From positions 8,763,501 to 8,827,500 of the forward strand of contig NZ_CP121668.1 in assembly GCF_029714425.1 (NCBI RefSeq): 64,000 bases of DNA, in the 5' to 3' direction. This document shows, piece by piece, positions 47,568 through 57,570 of the stretch (the stretch's first letter is position 1; each line of letters starts with the position of its first letter). The notes below the pieces were generated by a model. That model saw only the letters and a list, made by a program, of their open reading frames with translations, searched no databases and was not told the origin of the DNA. Both the position numbers and the translations under genes were made by a program. The stretch is from Bradyrhizobium sp. CB2312. Lineage in GTDB: Bacteria; Pseudomonadota; Alphaproteobacteria; Rhizobiales; Xanthobacteraceae.

Positions 47568-47915
47568 CTAAGTTCGCGGCGTCGGCTGCGACGGGGATGG
47601 CGTGGCAGGCTGCTGCGAAGATGGAGCAGGAGGTTGCTGCTGCGGAGTGGTGACCGTCTGCTGATCGCCGCCACCATGCGGGACACACGTCCCCACGTTG
47701 CTCAGCAGTCGCTTGGCCTCAACATCGCGGGCCTTTTTGTAGTCCCTGCGCCGGTCGATCCTTGCCGCAGCCATGCGGTCCCACGCATCGAACGCATCGG
47801 CATAGTGCTGTCGCATCTGCTCCTCGGCGGCGAGACAGTCGCTGAACCTATCGAACACCAGATCGGTGTTGACGGGAGAGACGCCGCCTACCAGAACTAC
47901 CAGCATCCATTTCAT
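47568..47915 (-). CDS. Conserved hypothetical protein
   Basis: The 115-residue protein starts MKWMLVVLVGGVSPVNTDLV, then DCLAAEEQMRQHYADAFDAW, a basic helical segment and a Pro/Gln/Ser-rich tail. The N-terminus is hydrophobic but lacks a typical signal cleavage site. The first 75 residues look well folded and of a type common in Bradyrhizobium; the tail is low complexity. Function unknown. Confidence 0.6.
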   Translation of the reverse strand: MKWMLVVLVGGVSPVNTDLVFDRFSDCLAAEEQMRQHYADAFDAWDRMAAARIDRRRDYKKARDVEAKRLLSNVGTCVPHGGGDQQTVTTPQQQPPAPSSQQPATPSPSQPTPRT

Positions 47916-48023
47916 AACATCCGCCTACGTTCGTGCCCGCTCACCGGGAACGACGAGGCATCGGCAAAGTTCCGAACCGCGAGGCTGCTTGGGTCACAGG
48001 ACACCCAAGCACATGCACGGCGA

Positions 48024-48315
48024 TCAATTGCACACTTCTCTCATCCGGCCAGCCATCACCGAGGCACCATCCATGCCGATGGGAGCCGATTCTATCCTGC
48101 ACCCTTTGCCGACCGGACGGCATCCGGCAGAATTGCAATATACTTGGCCAGATGCTTGCGGCTTCGATGGCGACGATTCAACCTGCTTCCGATCAGCGGC
48201 TTCGGAGCCGGGCTTCTTCTCTGCTGCCTGCTTGTCGGCCAGAGCCTTCGCAACAGCGGCCTCAATCTCTTTGCGCCGTTGCTCGGCTGCGGCGGCTTTC
48301 CGGCGCGCAAACGTC
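48024..48315 (-). pseudogene. C-terminal fragment of a coiled-coil, Cys-rich protein
   Basis: A minus-strand frame with no start codon near its beginning reads RRKAAAAEQRRKEIEAAVAK, a KQAAEKKPG linker, then QVYCNSAGCRPVGKGCRIE, and stops at 48024-48026. The helical and Cys-rich parts look like genuine protein. Its upstream end merges into the LuxR-end repeat, where an in-frame TAG lies at about 48388, so the 5' part is missing. Probably a gene truncated by the same rearrangement that made the repeat. Confidence 0.38.
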
Positions 48316-48458
48316 CGCTTCGGGTCGAAGCGCGAGGATCCTGGCGGCAGACGGCCTGTCCGCTTTGCTCTCGGAAGCCGATATCGCGGACTTGGAGTCT
48401 ATCTCAGTTCAGACCGTGAGGCCCCGCGAGCAGGCGCAGCACGATCGCAAACAGTTCG
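48314..48458. repeat. Direct repeat copy 2 (LuxR 3' end and flank)
   Basis: This is the partner of 47369-47514, in the same orientation. Both copies share GCTTCGGG, GGCGGCAGA, CCTGTCCGCTTTGC, GAAGCCGATATCGCGGACTT, CCCCGCGAGCAGG and CACGATCGCAAACAGTTCG in order. Copy 2 includes the functional end of the LuxR gene. Confidence 0.8.
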
Positions 48459-49186
48459 TTCTGCGAGGAGATGCCGAGCCGCTCATAGGCGCGCTTGCGG
48501 TAGGTCAGGGTCGAATGCAGGCTGATGCCGAGTCCTTGGGAGATCGCCTCGGAGCTGAAGCCGAGCAGGATATGGCGGCAGACCTCCTGCTCGCGCGGCG
48601 TCAGCGCGCAGAGCGGCGCGCGCGTTGCGAACAGCGCGGCGAGGTTCTGGTCCGGCGTTGCGGCCTGCTGGAAATGACGGGCGACGCTGGCGCCGATCGC
48701 GGGCGCAATCGCCTGAAGCCGCGCACGCTCGGCATCGCCGAAGCGGCCCTGGGACGTGATGCGGTAGAAATTGACGTAGAAGCAGGTGTCGCCAGTCCAG
48801 ATCGCGGTGGCGCATTTGTCGACGATGTCGGAATCGTTGAAGAAGATTTTTCGGTAGCGCGCACTGTACATGCGCGGCGCGAACGCGGGCAGCATGATCG
48901 GCGCACCGCCCTCGCCCTCGAACAGCGCATCGCGATTGGGATCGGATTCGTGGAATTGCCCGGCATAGGCCGCGCCGAGATCGGCGCCGGTCGGGATGTT
49001 GCCGGCATCGAGCAAACAGCTCGCCGCGCCGGCACGCGTCAGCGCGAACACCATGCAATGGCCGACTCCGGCCTGCCGGCGCAGCGTGTCGATCAGGACC
49101 TTCGGGAAATCGGGGCGGCCGATGGCGAGCACTGCGGACGTGACGTCACCCGCCGCCAAGCCTGAGCCTGCCCCATGGGATCGCAT
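48404..49186 (-). CDS. LuxR-family transcriptional regulator
   Basis: A 260-residue protein with an N-terminal sensor-like domain (LRRQAGVGHCMVFALTRAG; FHESDPNRDALFEG) and a C-terminal LuxR/GerE helix-turn-helix: LTPREQEVCRHILLGFSSEAIS, then ISLHSTLTYRKRAYERLGI, then QNELFAIVL. No receiver phosphorylation site or clear acyl-homoserine-lactone pocket residues are evident, so the signal is unknown. A relic of its 3' end sits at 47369-47514. Confidence 0.88.
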   Translation of the reverse strand: MRSHGAGSGLAAGDVTSAVLAIGRPDFPKVLIDTLRRQAGVGHCMVFALTRAGAASCLLDAGNIPTGADLGAAYAGQFHESDPNRDALFEGEGGAPIMLPAFAPRMYSARYRKIFFNDSDIVDKCATAIWTGDTCFYVNFYRITSQGRFGDAERARLQAIAPAIGASVARHFQQAATPDQNLAALFATRAPLCALTPREQEVCRHILLGFSSEAISQGLGISLHSTLTYRKRAYERLGISSQNELFAIVLRLLAGPHGLN

Positions 49187-49580
49187 TGCTTCCTCCGTCA
49201 GACGCTTTTGTTGGAGGATAGCAGCAAGAGGATTTTACCGGAAGCCGGCGAGGCCGCCGTACGCAGCGGCTAGGTCGACCGATTCCGATTCACTAGTCCA
49301 AGCCTACCTAAGTATGGCCCCTCCATACCCCTGCGCAATGGCGCCATCCGAGTGCCTGATGCTACCAATAAATCCAGAGTGAGAAGCAACGGAACCGGTC
49401 TTGCGAGCCGGCAGTTGCGGGGCAGGGTCGGCGGCGTAGCGCCCGCCGGCCTTTCTCGACCTTTAGGTTTTACGCACGATCTATCCGGAAAACCGCTTCG
49501 CACTTTTCCGGATCATGCTTTAGCGGCGCGCTGCCGCTCAATTGGTGTCTACTGCCACGCTTGGCCGCAGAGAGTACGCC
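49187..49580. other. Intergenic region with a dispersed repeat
   Basis: Most of this region shows no coding sense. Near 49480-49524 lies CCGGAAAACCGCTTCGCACT followed by TTTCCGGATCATGCT, a copy of the repeat also found at 60982-61031. Confidence 0.5.
49480..49524. repeat. Dispersed repeat, TCCGGAAAA...TTTTCCGGATCATGC type
   Basis: The segment shares AAAACCGCTTC and CACTTTTCCGGATCATGCT with the stretch at 60982-61031. It is a short palindromic intergenic element common in this genus, to my recollection. Confidence 0.65.
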
Positions 49581-49742
49581 ATGAGAAACATCGCCGATCT
49601 CCTGATGCGGTTCTGGCAAGGAAGCCAGTCCACATCCCATGCAGAGGTTGCGGTCGTTGCCGAAAACCGGGATCAATCCAGCATGGCTGATTTTGTCCGG
49701 ATCCTGCAGTCCTACGATCAAGACCAGTACGGCAGCAGCTGA
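49581..49742 (+). CDS. Possible 53-residue small protein
   Basis: The frame begins MRNIADLLMRFWQGSQSTSH and ends DQDQYGSS, with GAGAG about seven bases before the ATG at 49581. It is acidic toward the end, with no membrane helix. Composition is protein-like, but no family is recognised. Confidence 0.38.
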   Translation: MRNIADLLMRFWQGSQSTSHAEVAVVAENRDQSSMADFVRILQSYDQDQYGSS

Positions 49743-49914
49743 AGCGGAACGGCTGGGGTTCTCGCTTGCGGAGACACCCTCTCCCGCAAGCGGGAGAGCG
49801 AGCGCACCTCCCCCGTTGCCGCATCAAACTTCATCGCGCTTCGCCAGTCCGTCATACGATCGTCCCAGCAAACGATTTGTCCGAGACGTACACGACCTCT
49901 CTCGCGTGAGACGT

Positions 49915-50409
49915 TCAGCCCACCGGCCCCGGTGTCCAGTCGTCGCCTGAAAGCGGGCTGACTTTGACGTCCTGGATGACTCCGCGCTCGAGGCTTGGAT
50001 CGAAGTGCCGCATCGTGCGCTCGTTGAAGTCGATGATGCGGCCGGGCCTGAGTGGTCCGACGTCGTTGATCTTGACGATGACCTTCTTGCCGACGGCCTC
50101 GACGAGGGCGTATTTCGGCCGCTCACCAAATAGGACCCCACCAAATTTCCTGCGCAGACTCGTCTTGATGGCCGCGGTCCACTCCGAGGGATTATAGCGC
50201 TCGCCGGAAGCTGTGCTCGGCCCGCCCTCCTCCTTGCCGGGCTTGAATGGATTGTACATGGATGCAGCGCCGACGACTGCATTTCCGGAAGCGGCATCAA
50301 CGACGGTGCTTGAAGGAACCCCACGCGTTTCACCCCGGGCAACGGTAACAGAAACGGCAAGCGCAACCAGGGCGCCGCAAACTGCGGCGCTCGAGCGGAA
50401 CGACATCAT
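49915..50409 (-). CDS. RlpA-like double-psi beta-barrel protein
   Basis: The 164-residue protein has a signal peptide (SSAAVCGALVALAVSVTVARG) and a single RlpA/expansin-like domain: VVGAASMYNPFK, GGPSTASGERYNPSEWTAA, VIVKINDVGPLRPGRIIDF and ERTMRHFDPSLERGV. RlpA proteins act on denuded peptidoglycan strands in the periplasm or outer membrane. It lacks the C-terminal SPOR domain of E. coli RlpA and shows no obvious lipobox, so a reduced family member. Confidence 0.82.
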   Translation of the reverse strand: MMSFRSSAAVCGALVALAVSVTVARGETRGVPSSTVVDAASGNAVVGAASMYNPFKPGKEEGGPSTASGERYNPSEWTAAIKTSLRRKFGGVLFGERPKYALVEAVGKKVIVKINDVGPLRPGRIIDFNERTMRHFDPSLERGVIQDVKVSPLSGDDWTPGPVG

Positions 50410-50625
50410 AACTCCTGTGATTTTTTAGATCGCCGGTTCCCGACACCGCAAACAGCGCAAAGCGAACGCGGACGCGTTCATCAAGCTTGCACCGGACTTT
50501 TACGGAATCGTGCCAACCCCTTGGCTATGGAACCGTCGTGCGAACCAAAGTGGTTCCCACGCAGTGTTTTACGTTGTCGCCGGTTAAGACAGAGAATGCG
50601 TCAGCAACATGACCTTACGAACAGC

Positions 50626-51831
50626 CTATTCCGCCGCCGCCTTGGCTGGTGCGACATTGATCGCGAGCTTGCCGTAGCGATCCGTGAAAGCCTGCGTGTC
50701 GATCTCTTCCAGCTTGATCTCGCCGCTCATCACGCCCTGCTTCCACGCGGCCTGCGCAGGATCATTCTGGAATTCCGGCATCACTTCGCGGCCGAACAGC
50801 TCGAGCGATTCGCAGATGTGCTCGTGGCTGTTCTTGCCCGCTTGATTCAGCAGAATGACCTGATCGATATGCGAGGACTGGAAGCGCTTCAGCTTCTTTC
50901 GGATCGTCTCGGGCGAGCCGATCAGACCGCCGCGCAGCGCAGCCTCCTGCGCTTCCGGGTTGTCGCGCTTCCACTTGTTGTACTCGTCCCACATGTTGAC
51001 GGTGTAGGGCGCGGGACGCTGGCGATTCTGCGAGGCGCCGTAGAAGCGCAGCGCGAACTGGAAGAAGGTGGCGCCGTCGGCGCGCGCACGAGCTTCCTCG
51101 TCGGTCTTCGCGCACATGAAGAACGAGACCAGCGCCATGTTCGGATTGATGCCGTAGTCGGCAAGCTTGTGCAGCCGCTTGGTCATGGCGTTGTAGTAGG
51201 CGTGCACCCAGGCATGCGCGGCATCGGCGCTGACGAACTGGAAGCCGAGCGCGCCAAAGCCGTGACGGCCGGCGCGCTCGATGGTCGGCAATTGCGAGCA
51301 GGCCATCCAGAGCGGCGGATGCGGCTTCTGCACCGGCTTCGGCACGACATTGCGCAAGGGGATGTCGAAATACTTGCCGTAGTGCTCGCTGCCTGCGTCC
51401 TTGAACATCGGGAAGATCGCGGCGACGGCCTCCTCGAACACCTCCTTCTTGGTCTCCATGTCGCGGCCGAACGGCGTCAGCTCGGTGATCGACGCGCTCT
51501 CGCCCATGCCGAATTCGCAGCGGCCGTTGGAGAGCAGATCGAGCACCGCGACGCGTTCGGCGACGCGCGCGGGATGGTTGGTGGTGAGCTGGAGGATGCC
51601 GTGGCCGAGGCGGATGTTCTTGGTGCGCTGGCTCGCAGCTGCGAGGAAGGATTCCGGCGACGGCGAGTGCGAGTATTCTTCGAGGAAGTGATGCTCGACG
51701 ACCCAGGCATGGTCGTAGCCGAGCTTGTCGGCGAGTTCCATCTGCGAGAGCGCATTCTGGTAGAGAGCGAGCTCGTCCCCGGGGCCCCAGGGCCTCGGCA
51801 GCTGCAGCTCGTAGAAGATGCCGAACTTCAT
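50626..51831 (-). CDS. Luciferase-like (LLM class) flavin-dependent monooxygenase
   Basis: A 401-residue TIM-barrel flavoprotein with the luciferase-family signature: FGIFYELQLPRPW, YDHAWVVEHHFLEEYSHSPS, LGHGILQLTTNHPARVAERV, GRCEFGMGESASITELTPFG and PPLWMACSQLPTIERAG. Enzymes of this type use reduced FMN or F420 to oxidise aldehydes, ketones or nitrogenous compounds. It is monocistronic here, with no adjacent reductase, so the substrate remains open. Confidence 0.88.
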   Translation of the reverse strand: MKFGIFYELQLPRPWGPGDELALYQNALSQMELADKLGYDHAWVVEHHFLEEYSHSPSPESFLAAASQRTKNIRLGHGILQLTTNHPARVAERVAVLDLLSNGRCEFGMGESASITELTPFGRDMETKKEVFEEAVAAIFPMFKDAGSEHYGKYFDIPLRNVVPKPVQKPHPPLWMACSQLPTIERAGRHGFGALGFQFVSADAAHAWVHAYYNAMTKRLHKLADYGINPNMALVSFFMCAKTDEEARARADGATFFQFALRFYGASQNRQRPAPYTVNMWDEYNKWKRDNPEAQEAALRGGLIGSPETIRKKLKRFQSSHIDQVILLNQAGKNSHEHICESLELFGREVMPEFQNDPAQAAWKQGVMSGEIKLEEIDTQAFTDRYGKLAINVAPAKAAAE

Positions 51832-51925
51832 GACGCCTCTCCCAGTTTTCTTGCCCGGTTTTCTTGTCCAGTTTCTTGCCCGCTTGTTCTCGTTGCGGGC
51901 ATCTTAATGGGTGGGGCGGCACTGT

Positions 51926-53148
51926 CTACGCAGTCGCAATTCCGCTGCGCGGGAGAACGCGCTTTTCCGCGCGGCGGCCATTCAGCACCGCGCCGATGAA
52001 GGTGAAGCGCACCATCAGATGATAGCTCGCCAGCATCGGCGGAATCGCGACGACGAGAATGATCGCGAACTTGACCAAAGCGGGCCAGTCGCGTTGCGAC
52101 AGCACGAGCTGGAGCGCCATCACGATTGGCATGTGGATCAGATAGAGCCAGTAGGAGGCATCGGCGAGGTAGCGCCGAGTCGGGCTGAAGCCCGACATGA
52201 AGCGAAGCGCGAGCCCCATGACCGCGAAGGTCGCAATCCATATCGCCGGTGCGTAGAGAACGGCGGAGACATGCCTGAGTGTCGCGAAACTGATGGGCAA
52301 TTTCGGCGCGCCCGGCGCAGACAACATCACACCTGAGAGCACGAAGCTGATCAAGATCAGGACGATCGCGAGCAGGAGGTGCGCAAGCCAGCGCCGCTCG
52401 ATGAGCCGCAGCAGGTCGATCTGCCGATGCAGCAGCCAGCCGGCGGCGAAGGCGGTGCCGAAGCCGATCCAGGCCTGCGCATTGGTGATGAGCGATTGAT
52501 CAGGCGTCCTCACACCCATCACATTGATCCAGCGTTGGTCGAGACAGAAAGCGATGCCGATCGGGATCGCCAGAACGAGGGGGCCGCCGAACTTCTCATG
52601 ATCCCTGCGAAGAGGCGATCAATCACCGCGCGCCACGCGCCTGATGCATCGAACCAGACAAATGCGCCGCGCAGCAGCAGCATGGCGACATAGAGCTCGA
52701 GCAGCACATAGATGAACCAGAGATGGGTCAGGGGGAAATTCGGCAGCACCGGCGGCCAGCTGCGGGACCAACCGCCATTCGGGAAATGAGACGCCCAGAT
52801 CGCAATGAGACTCATCGGGACGAACAGGATCGGCCAACCGATCACGAGCGGCAGTCCAATCCTCTGCAGCCTGTCCCGGACAAAACCCCTGGTGCCCCGG
52901 CGATGAAAGCTCATGCGCGCGAAGAAACCCGCCATCAGGAAGAAGGTGGTCATCCGGAAGACGTGGATGGTGAAGGACAACAGGCCCAGGAGCAGGCTTG
53001 GATGGGTGTCCTGGATGAACCAGAACCGGGGCGTGGCAGGCACGAACGACAATGTCGCGTGCAGGACGATGCCGAGCAACAGCGCACCGCCCCTGAGCGC
53101 ATCGAGAGCGTGGAGCCGTTCTGATGTCGGGGCGACGGCGGGCATCAC
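51926..53148 (-). pseudogene. Acyltransferase family 3 / OpgC-like membrane protein split by a frameshift
   Basis: Two frames (53148 to 52519 and 52522 to 51926) together encode one membrane acyltransferase of about 400 residues. The first begins RLHALDALRGGALLLGIVLHA with the family RG and His and has the helices up to FAGIMR. Sense then moves to the next frame (KFGGPLVLAIPIGIAF), continues through MGVRTPDQSL and ends after SYWLYLIHMPIVMALQ. The shift lies near 52590-52605. OpgC-type proteins succinylate periplasmic glucans. Either a real pseudogene or a single-base sequence error. Confidence 0.75.
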
Positions 53149-53257
53149 ACCTTGTCGTCTCCGTCAGGGAACTCAACTCTCGCATCGCCTTCGCGCCTGC
53201 ACAATCTAAACTTGCGCTTGTGGTCGTGGCGGCGCCCCCTCGTTGCAACCGGACAGC

Positions 53258-53271
53258 TTGATCCAGATCAA
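53258..53271 (+). promoter_or_regulatory. FixK/FNR box upstream of nap operon
   Basis: TTGAT-CCAG-ATCAA is a perfect match to the FNR/FixK consensus TTGAT-N4-ATCAA. It lies 91 bases before the napE start, a usual distance for an activator site. In Bradyrhizobium napEDABC is known to depend on FixK2 under low oxygen, so this is the expected control point. Confidence 0.9.
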
Positions 53272-53361
53272 CGCGTTAGCGGTCCTGCTACATTTAAGGT
53301 GGAGCAAGGCAACGGCCCGGATGCCGTCCCGATTCCCAATACCATTTCAGAGAGACCGAAT

Positions 53362-53547
53362 ATGTCGGCCCCTGACGACACGACCTCGCGCGTGCGCCGT
53401 AAGCGCATGGAGATTTTCGCCTTCCTGTTCCTGACCGCGGTCGTGATGCCCGTCCTCGCGGTCGGAACGGTCGGCTCCTACGGCCTCGGCGTCTGGATCT
53501 ACCAGATGTTCGCCGGTCCGCCCGGCCCGCCGCCCTCCCCGCATTGA
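53362..53547 (+). CDS. napE: Periplasmic nitrate reductase membrane component NapE
   Basis: The 61-residue protein has a basic N-terminal tail (DDTTSRVRRKRMEIFAF) and one membrane helix (LFLTAVVMPVLAVGTVGSYG) leading to VWIYQMFAGPPGPPP, the NapE pattern. Its exact role is unclear; it is found in nap operons of denitrifiers. I start at the ATG at 53362, since the longer open frame upstream crosses the FixK box. Confidence 0.9.
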   Translation: MSAPDDTTSRVRRKRMEIFAFLFLTAVVMPVLAVGTVGSYGLGVWIYQMFAGPPGPPPSPH

Positions 53548-53572
53548 TCCCGACAAGCGAAAGACAGGCATC

Positions 53573-53887
53573 ATGGCCCAAACCACACTCAACCGCCGCG
53601 CATTGATCACCGGCCGGGTGCTCAGCACCGAGCGCGTCATCTCCCCGCCCGGCTGCGAGATCGCCAGCATCGTCGTGCAGGCGCGCCCCGAGCGCCTTTC
53701 CGAATTGGCAGCCGAGATCGCCGCACTTCCCGGCTGCGAAATTCACGGACGAGATCCGCGCGGAAAACTCGTCGTCGTGACCGAGGCGCCGGATGCCGGC
53801 AGCCTCGGCACCCTGCTCAACACCATCCAGTCGCTGCGCCACGTCTATTCCGCGGCGCTCGTCTTCCACGCCATCGAAACGACTTAA
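53573..53887 (+). CDS. napD: NapA maturation chaperone NapD
   Basis: The 104-residue cytoplasmic protein binds the Tat signal of NapA and controls its export. It shows the ferredoxin-like pattern [20 protein letters not shown], then [20 protein letters not shown] and [15 protein letters not shown]. It begins 25 bases after napE and ends 16 bases before napA. Confidence 0.93.
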   Translation: MAQTTLNRRALITGRVLSTERVISPPGCEIASIVVQARPERLSELAAEIAALPGCEIHGRDPRGKLVVVTEAPDAGSLGTLLNTIQSLRHVYSAALVFHAIETT

Positions 53888-53903
53888 GGGCCGGAGAGCC
53901 GTC

Positions 53904-56417
53904 ATGACATCGCCGAAGCTCGACCGCCGCCAGATGCTGAAGCTGGAAGCCGCCGCCATCGCGGCCGCCGCTGCCGGCATGCCTGCGCCGTCGCTTGCCG
54001 CCAATCTCGTCACCGAGCGCGACAACAGCGAATTGAAATGGGACAAGGCCGCCTGCCGCTTCTGCGGCACCGGCTGCTCGGTGATGGTCGCGACCAAGGA
54101 CAACCGCGTCGTCGCCACCCATGGCGACATCAAGGCCGAGGTCAATCGCGGCCTCAACTGCGTCAAGGGCTACTTCCTCTCCAAGATCATGTACGGCCAT
54201 GACCGCCTGACGCAGCCGATGCTGCGCAAGAGCGGCGGCAAGTACGACAAGAACGGCGACTTCACGCCAGTGTCCTGGACCGAAGCCTTCGACATCATGG
54301 AGGCGAAGTGGAAGGAGGCGATCAAGAAGCGCGGGCCGAACGGCGTCGCCATGTTCGGCTCCGGCCAGTGGACGATCTGGGAGGGCTATGCGGCGTCAAA
54401 ACTGTTCAAGGCCGGCTTCCGCACCAACAACATCGATCCCAATGCGCGGCACTGCATGGCCTCGGCCGTGGCCGGCATGATGCGGACCTTCGGCATCGAC
54501 GAGCCGGCTGGCTGCTATGACGACATCGAGGCCACCGACGCGTTCGTGCTGTGGGGCTCCAACATGGCGGAGATGCACCCCATCCTGTGGACGCGCCTCG
54601 CCGACCGCCGGCTCTCCGCGCCGCATGTCCGCGTCGCCGTGCTCTCGACCTTCGAGCACCGCTCGTTCGACCTCGCCGACATCGGCATGGTGTTCGTGCC
54701 GCAGACCGATCTCTACATCCTCAACGCCATCGCCAACCACATCATCACGACCGGCCGCGTCAACAAGGATTTCGTCAACGCCCATACCATCTTCCGGCGC
54801 GGACAGACCGACATTGGTTATGGCCTGCGGCCCGAGCATCCGCTGCAGAAGAAGGCGACGGGCGCGGCGAAGGCCAACGACTCCACCGAGATGAGCTATG
54901 ACGAGTTCGTCAAGTTCGTGTCGGACTACACGCTGGAGAAGGCGGCAAAGATGTCCGGCGTGCCGCTGAACCGGCTCGAGGCGCTCGCCGAGCTCTACGC
55001 CGATCCCAAGACAAAGGTGGTCTCGTTCTGGACCATGGGCTTCAACCAGCACACCCGCGGCGTCTGGTGCAACAACCTCGTCTACAACATCCACCTTCTG
55101 ACCGGAAAGATCTCCTCGCCCGGCAACAGCCCGTTCTCGCTGACCGGCCAGCCCTCGGCCTGCGGCACCGCGCGCGAGGTCGGCACCTTCTCGCACCGCC
55201 TGCCCGCCGACATGGTCGTGACCAACAAGGCGCATCGCGATCACGCCGAGCACATTTGGCAGCTGCCCGAAGGCACCATCCCCGACAAGAACGGCGCCCA
55301 TGCCGTGCTGCAGAGCCGGATGCTGAAGGACGGCCTGATCAATGCCTATTGGGTGCAGGTCAACAACAACCTGCAAGCCGGCCCCAACGTCAACGAGGAG
55401 ACCTATCCGGGCTTCCGCAACCCCGACAATTTCATCGTGGTCTCGGACGCCTATCCGACCGTGACGGCGCTCGCCGCCGACCTGATCCTGCCGACCGCGA
55501 TGTGGGTGGAGAAGGAAGGCGCCTATGGCAATGCCGAGCGCCGCACGCAGTTCTGGCACCAGCTCGTCAATGCGCCGGGCGAAGCCAAGTCCGACCTCTG
55601 GCAGCTCATGGAGTTCTCGAAACGCTTCAAGATCGAGGAGGTGTGGCCGGAGGAGCTGATCGCCAAGAAGCCGGAGGTTCGCGGCAAGACGCTGTTCGAC
55701 GTGCTCTACAAAAATGGCCAGGTCGACAAGTTTCCAACCTCGGAGATCGAGGAAGGCTACGCCAACGAGGAATCCAAGGCGTTCGGCTTCTACGTGCAGA
55801 AGGGCCTGTTCGAGGAATACGCCCAGTTCGGCCGCGGCCACGGCCATGACCTCGCGCCGTTCGAGAGCTACCACAAAGAGCGCGGCCTGCGCTGGCCGGT
55901 GGTGAATGGCCAGGAAACGAAGTGGCGCTTCCGCGAGGGCAGCGATCCCTATGTCAAGCAGGGCACCGACGTGCAGTTCTACGGCTATCCCGACGGCAAG
56001 GCGCGCATCTTCGCGTTGCCTTTCGAGCCGGCGGCGGAATCGCCCGACAACGACTATCCGTACTGGCTCTCGACCGGCCGCGTGCTGGAGCACTGGCATT
56101 CCGGCACCATGACGCGCCGCGTGCCCGAGCTCTACAAGGCATTCCCGGAAGCGGTCTGCTTCATGCATCCTGACGACGCGCAGGACATAAAGGTGCGGCG
56201 GGGCGACGAGGTGAAGGTGGTCTCGCGCCGCGGCTACATCCGCGCCCGCGTCGAGACGCGTGGCCGCGACCGGCCGCCGAAGGGTCTCGTGTTCGTGCCG
56301 TGGTTCGACGAATCCAAGCTGATCAACAAGGTGACACTGGACGCCACCGATCCGATCTCGCTGCAAACCGACTTCAAGAAATGCGCCGTGCGCATCGAGC
56401 GGGTGACCCAGTCATGA
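53904..56417 (+). CDS. napA: Periplasmic nitrate reductase catalytic subunit NapA
   Basis: NapA (837 residues) reduces nitrate to nitrite with a bis-MGD molybdenum centre. A Tat signal ([20 protein letters not shown]) is followed by the 4Fe-4S site CRFCGTGC with the fourth Cys in GLNCVKG, the Mo-ligating Cys in [12 protein letters not shown], and later cofactor motifs such as [26 protein letters not shown] and the C-terminal [16 protein letters not shown] start at 53904, since the earlier frame lies within napD. Its stop overlaps the napB start (ATGA). Confidence 0.96.
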   Translation: MTSPKLDRRQMLKLEAAAIAAAAAGMPAPSLAANLVTERDNSELKWDKAACRFCGTGCSVMVATKDNRVVATHGDIKAEVNRGLNCVKGYFLSKIMYGHDRLTQPMLRKSGGKYDKNGDFTPVSWTEAFDIMEAKWKEAIKKRGPNGVAMFGSGQWTIWEGYAASKLFKAGFRTNNIDPNARHCMASAVAGMMRTFGIDEPAGCYDDIEATDAFVLWGSNMAEMHPILWTRLADRRLSAPHVRVAVLSTFEHRSFDLADIGMVFVPQTDLYILNAIANHIITTGRVNKDFVNAHTIFRRGQTDIGYGLRPEHPLQKKATGAAKANDSTEMSYDEFVKFVSDYTLEKAAKMSGVPLNRLEALAELYADPKTKVVSFWTMGFNQHTRGVWCNNLVYNIHLLTGKISSPGNSPFSLTGQPSACGTAREVGTFSHRLPADMVVTNKAHRDHAEHIWQLPEGTIPDKNGAHAVLQSRMLKDGLINAYWVQVNNNLQAGPNVNEETYPGFRNPDNFIVVSDAYPTVTALAADLILPTAMWVEKEGAYGNAERRTQFWHQLVNAPGEAKSDLWQLMEFSKRFKIEEVWPEELIAKKPEVRGKTLFDVLYKNGQVDKFPTSEIEEGYANEESKAFGFYVQKGLFEEYAQFGRGHGHDLAPFESYHKERGLRWPVVNGQETKWRFREGSDPYVKQGTDVQFYGYPDGKARIFALPFEPAAESPDNDYPYWLSTGRVLEHWHSGTMTRRVPELYKAFPEAVCFMHPDDAQDIKVRRGDEVKVVSRRGYIRARVETRGRDRPPKGLVFVPWFDESKLINKVTLDATDPISLQTDFKKCAVRIERVTQS

Positions 56418-56884
56418 TGAAACGATTTGGCATAGCGCTGCTCGCGGTCGCGATCGCGGCCGGCGCGAGCTCGCTGACCGCGCAGACCGTGACGTCGGGC
56501 CTGCGCGGCCCGGCCCCGCTCAATGACGAGGGCCCGGCGCCGCCGATGCTGCCGAACCGCAACACGTCCGAGCGGGAGTCGCGCAACTATCCGGAGCAGC
56601 CGCCGGTCATTCCGCACACCATCGACGGCTACCAGATCGACCTCAACGGCAACAAATGCCTGTCCTGCCATGCGCGGGCGCGCACGGCGGAATCGCAGGC
56701 GCCGATGGTCTCGATCACGCATTTCATGGATCGCGACGGCCAGTTCCTGGCCTCGATCTCGCCGCGCCGCTTCTTCTGCACCGAATGCCACGTGCCGCAG
56801 AACACCGCGACGCCGCCTGTCAGCAACGATTTCACCGACATCGACACGCTGCTGTCGCGCGCAAGCCCGGGTGGCCGGCGATGA
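56414..56884 (+). CDS. napB: Periplasmic dihaem cytochrome c NapB
   Basis: NapB (156 residues) passes electrons to NapA. It has a signal peptide ([21 protein letters not shown]) and two haem-binding CxxCH motifs, CLSCH and CTECH. The sequence [19 protein letters not shown] and [12 protein letters not shown] is typical of the family. Start and stop codons overlap napA and napC by four bases each, so the three are translationally coupled. Confidence 0.95.
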   Translation: MMKRFGIALLAVAIAAGASSLTAQTVTSGLRGPAPLNDEGPAPPMLPNRNTSERESRNYPEQPPVIPHTIDGYQIDLNGNKCLSCHARARTAESQAPMVSITHFMDRDGQFLASISPRRFFCTECHVPQNTATPPVSNDFTDIDTLLSRASPGGRR

Positions 56885-57543
56885 CGACGACTGCTGACGG
56901 GCCCAACGAAAAGCTGGAGCAGGAGAAGGCCAAGCGCGGCTTCATCGCGCGAAGCTGGGACTTCGCGCTCGAGCTTTGGGGCGTGCTGACGCGGCCGAGC
57001 ACGGTGTTCGCATTGGGCACATTGGTGCTCGCCGGCTTCATAGCCGGCGTGATCTTCTGGGGCGGTTTCAACACCGCGCTGGAGCTCACCAACACCGAGA
57101 AATTCTGCACCGGCTGCCACGAGATGAAGGACAACGTGTACGCCGAGCTGAAGTCGACCATCCACTTCACCAACCGCTCCGGCGTGCGCGCCACCTGCCC
57201 CGATTGTCACGTGCCGCACAACTGGACCGACAAGATCGCGCGCAAGATGCAGGCCTCCAAGGAGGTCTGGGGCAAGATTTTTGGCACGATCAATACGCGC
57301 GAAAAATTCCTGGATCACCGGCTCGAGCTCGCCGCACATGAATGGGCGCGCTTCAAGGCCAACGATTCCCTGGAATGCCGCAACTGCCACAGCGCCGATT
57401 CCATGGACATCACCAAACAGTCGCCGCGGGCATCGGTCGCGCACCAGCGCTTCCTGTTCACCGGCGAGAAGACCTGCATCGATTGCCACAAGGGCATCGC
57501 GCACCACCTGCCCGACATGCGTGGCGTTCCCGGCTGGCAGTAG
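56881..57543 (+). CDS. napC: Membrane-anchored tetrahaem cytochrome NapC
   Basis: NapC (220 residues) oxidises quinol and feeds electrons to NapAB. One N-terminal membrane helix ([20 protein letters not shown]) anchors it; four CxxCH haem sites follow: CTGCH, CPDCH, CRNCH and CIDCH. Length and spacing match the NapC/NirT family. It is the last gene of napEDABC; no napF, napG or napH follows. Confidence 0.95.
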   Translation: MTTTADGPNEKLEQEKAKRGFIARSWDFALELWGVLTRPSTVFALGTLVLAGFIAGVIFWGGFNTALELTNTEKFCTGCHEMKDNVYAELKSTIHFTNRSGVRATCPDCHVPHNWTDKIARKMQASKEVWGKIFGTINTREKFLDHRLELAAHEWARFKANDSLECRNCHSADSMDITKQSPRASVAHQRFLFTGEKTCIDCHKGIAHHLPDMRGVPGWQ

Positions 57544-57570
57544 CCGCATCGCGGCCAAAGCCTCTACCGC

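Noticed and set aside
54396..56366. 656-codon minus-strand frame opposite napA
   Set aside because: A shadow; napA on the plus strand has all cofactor motifs.
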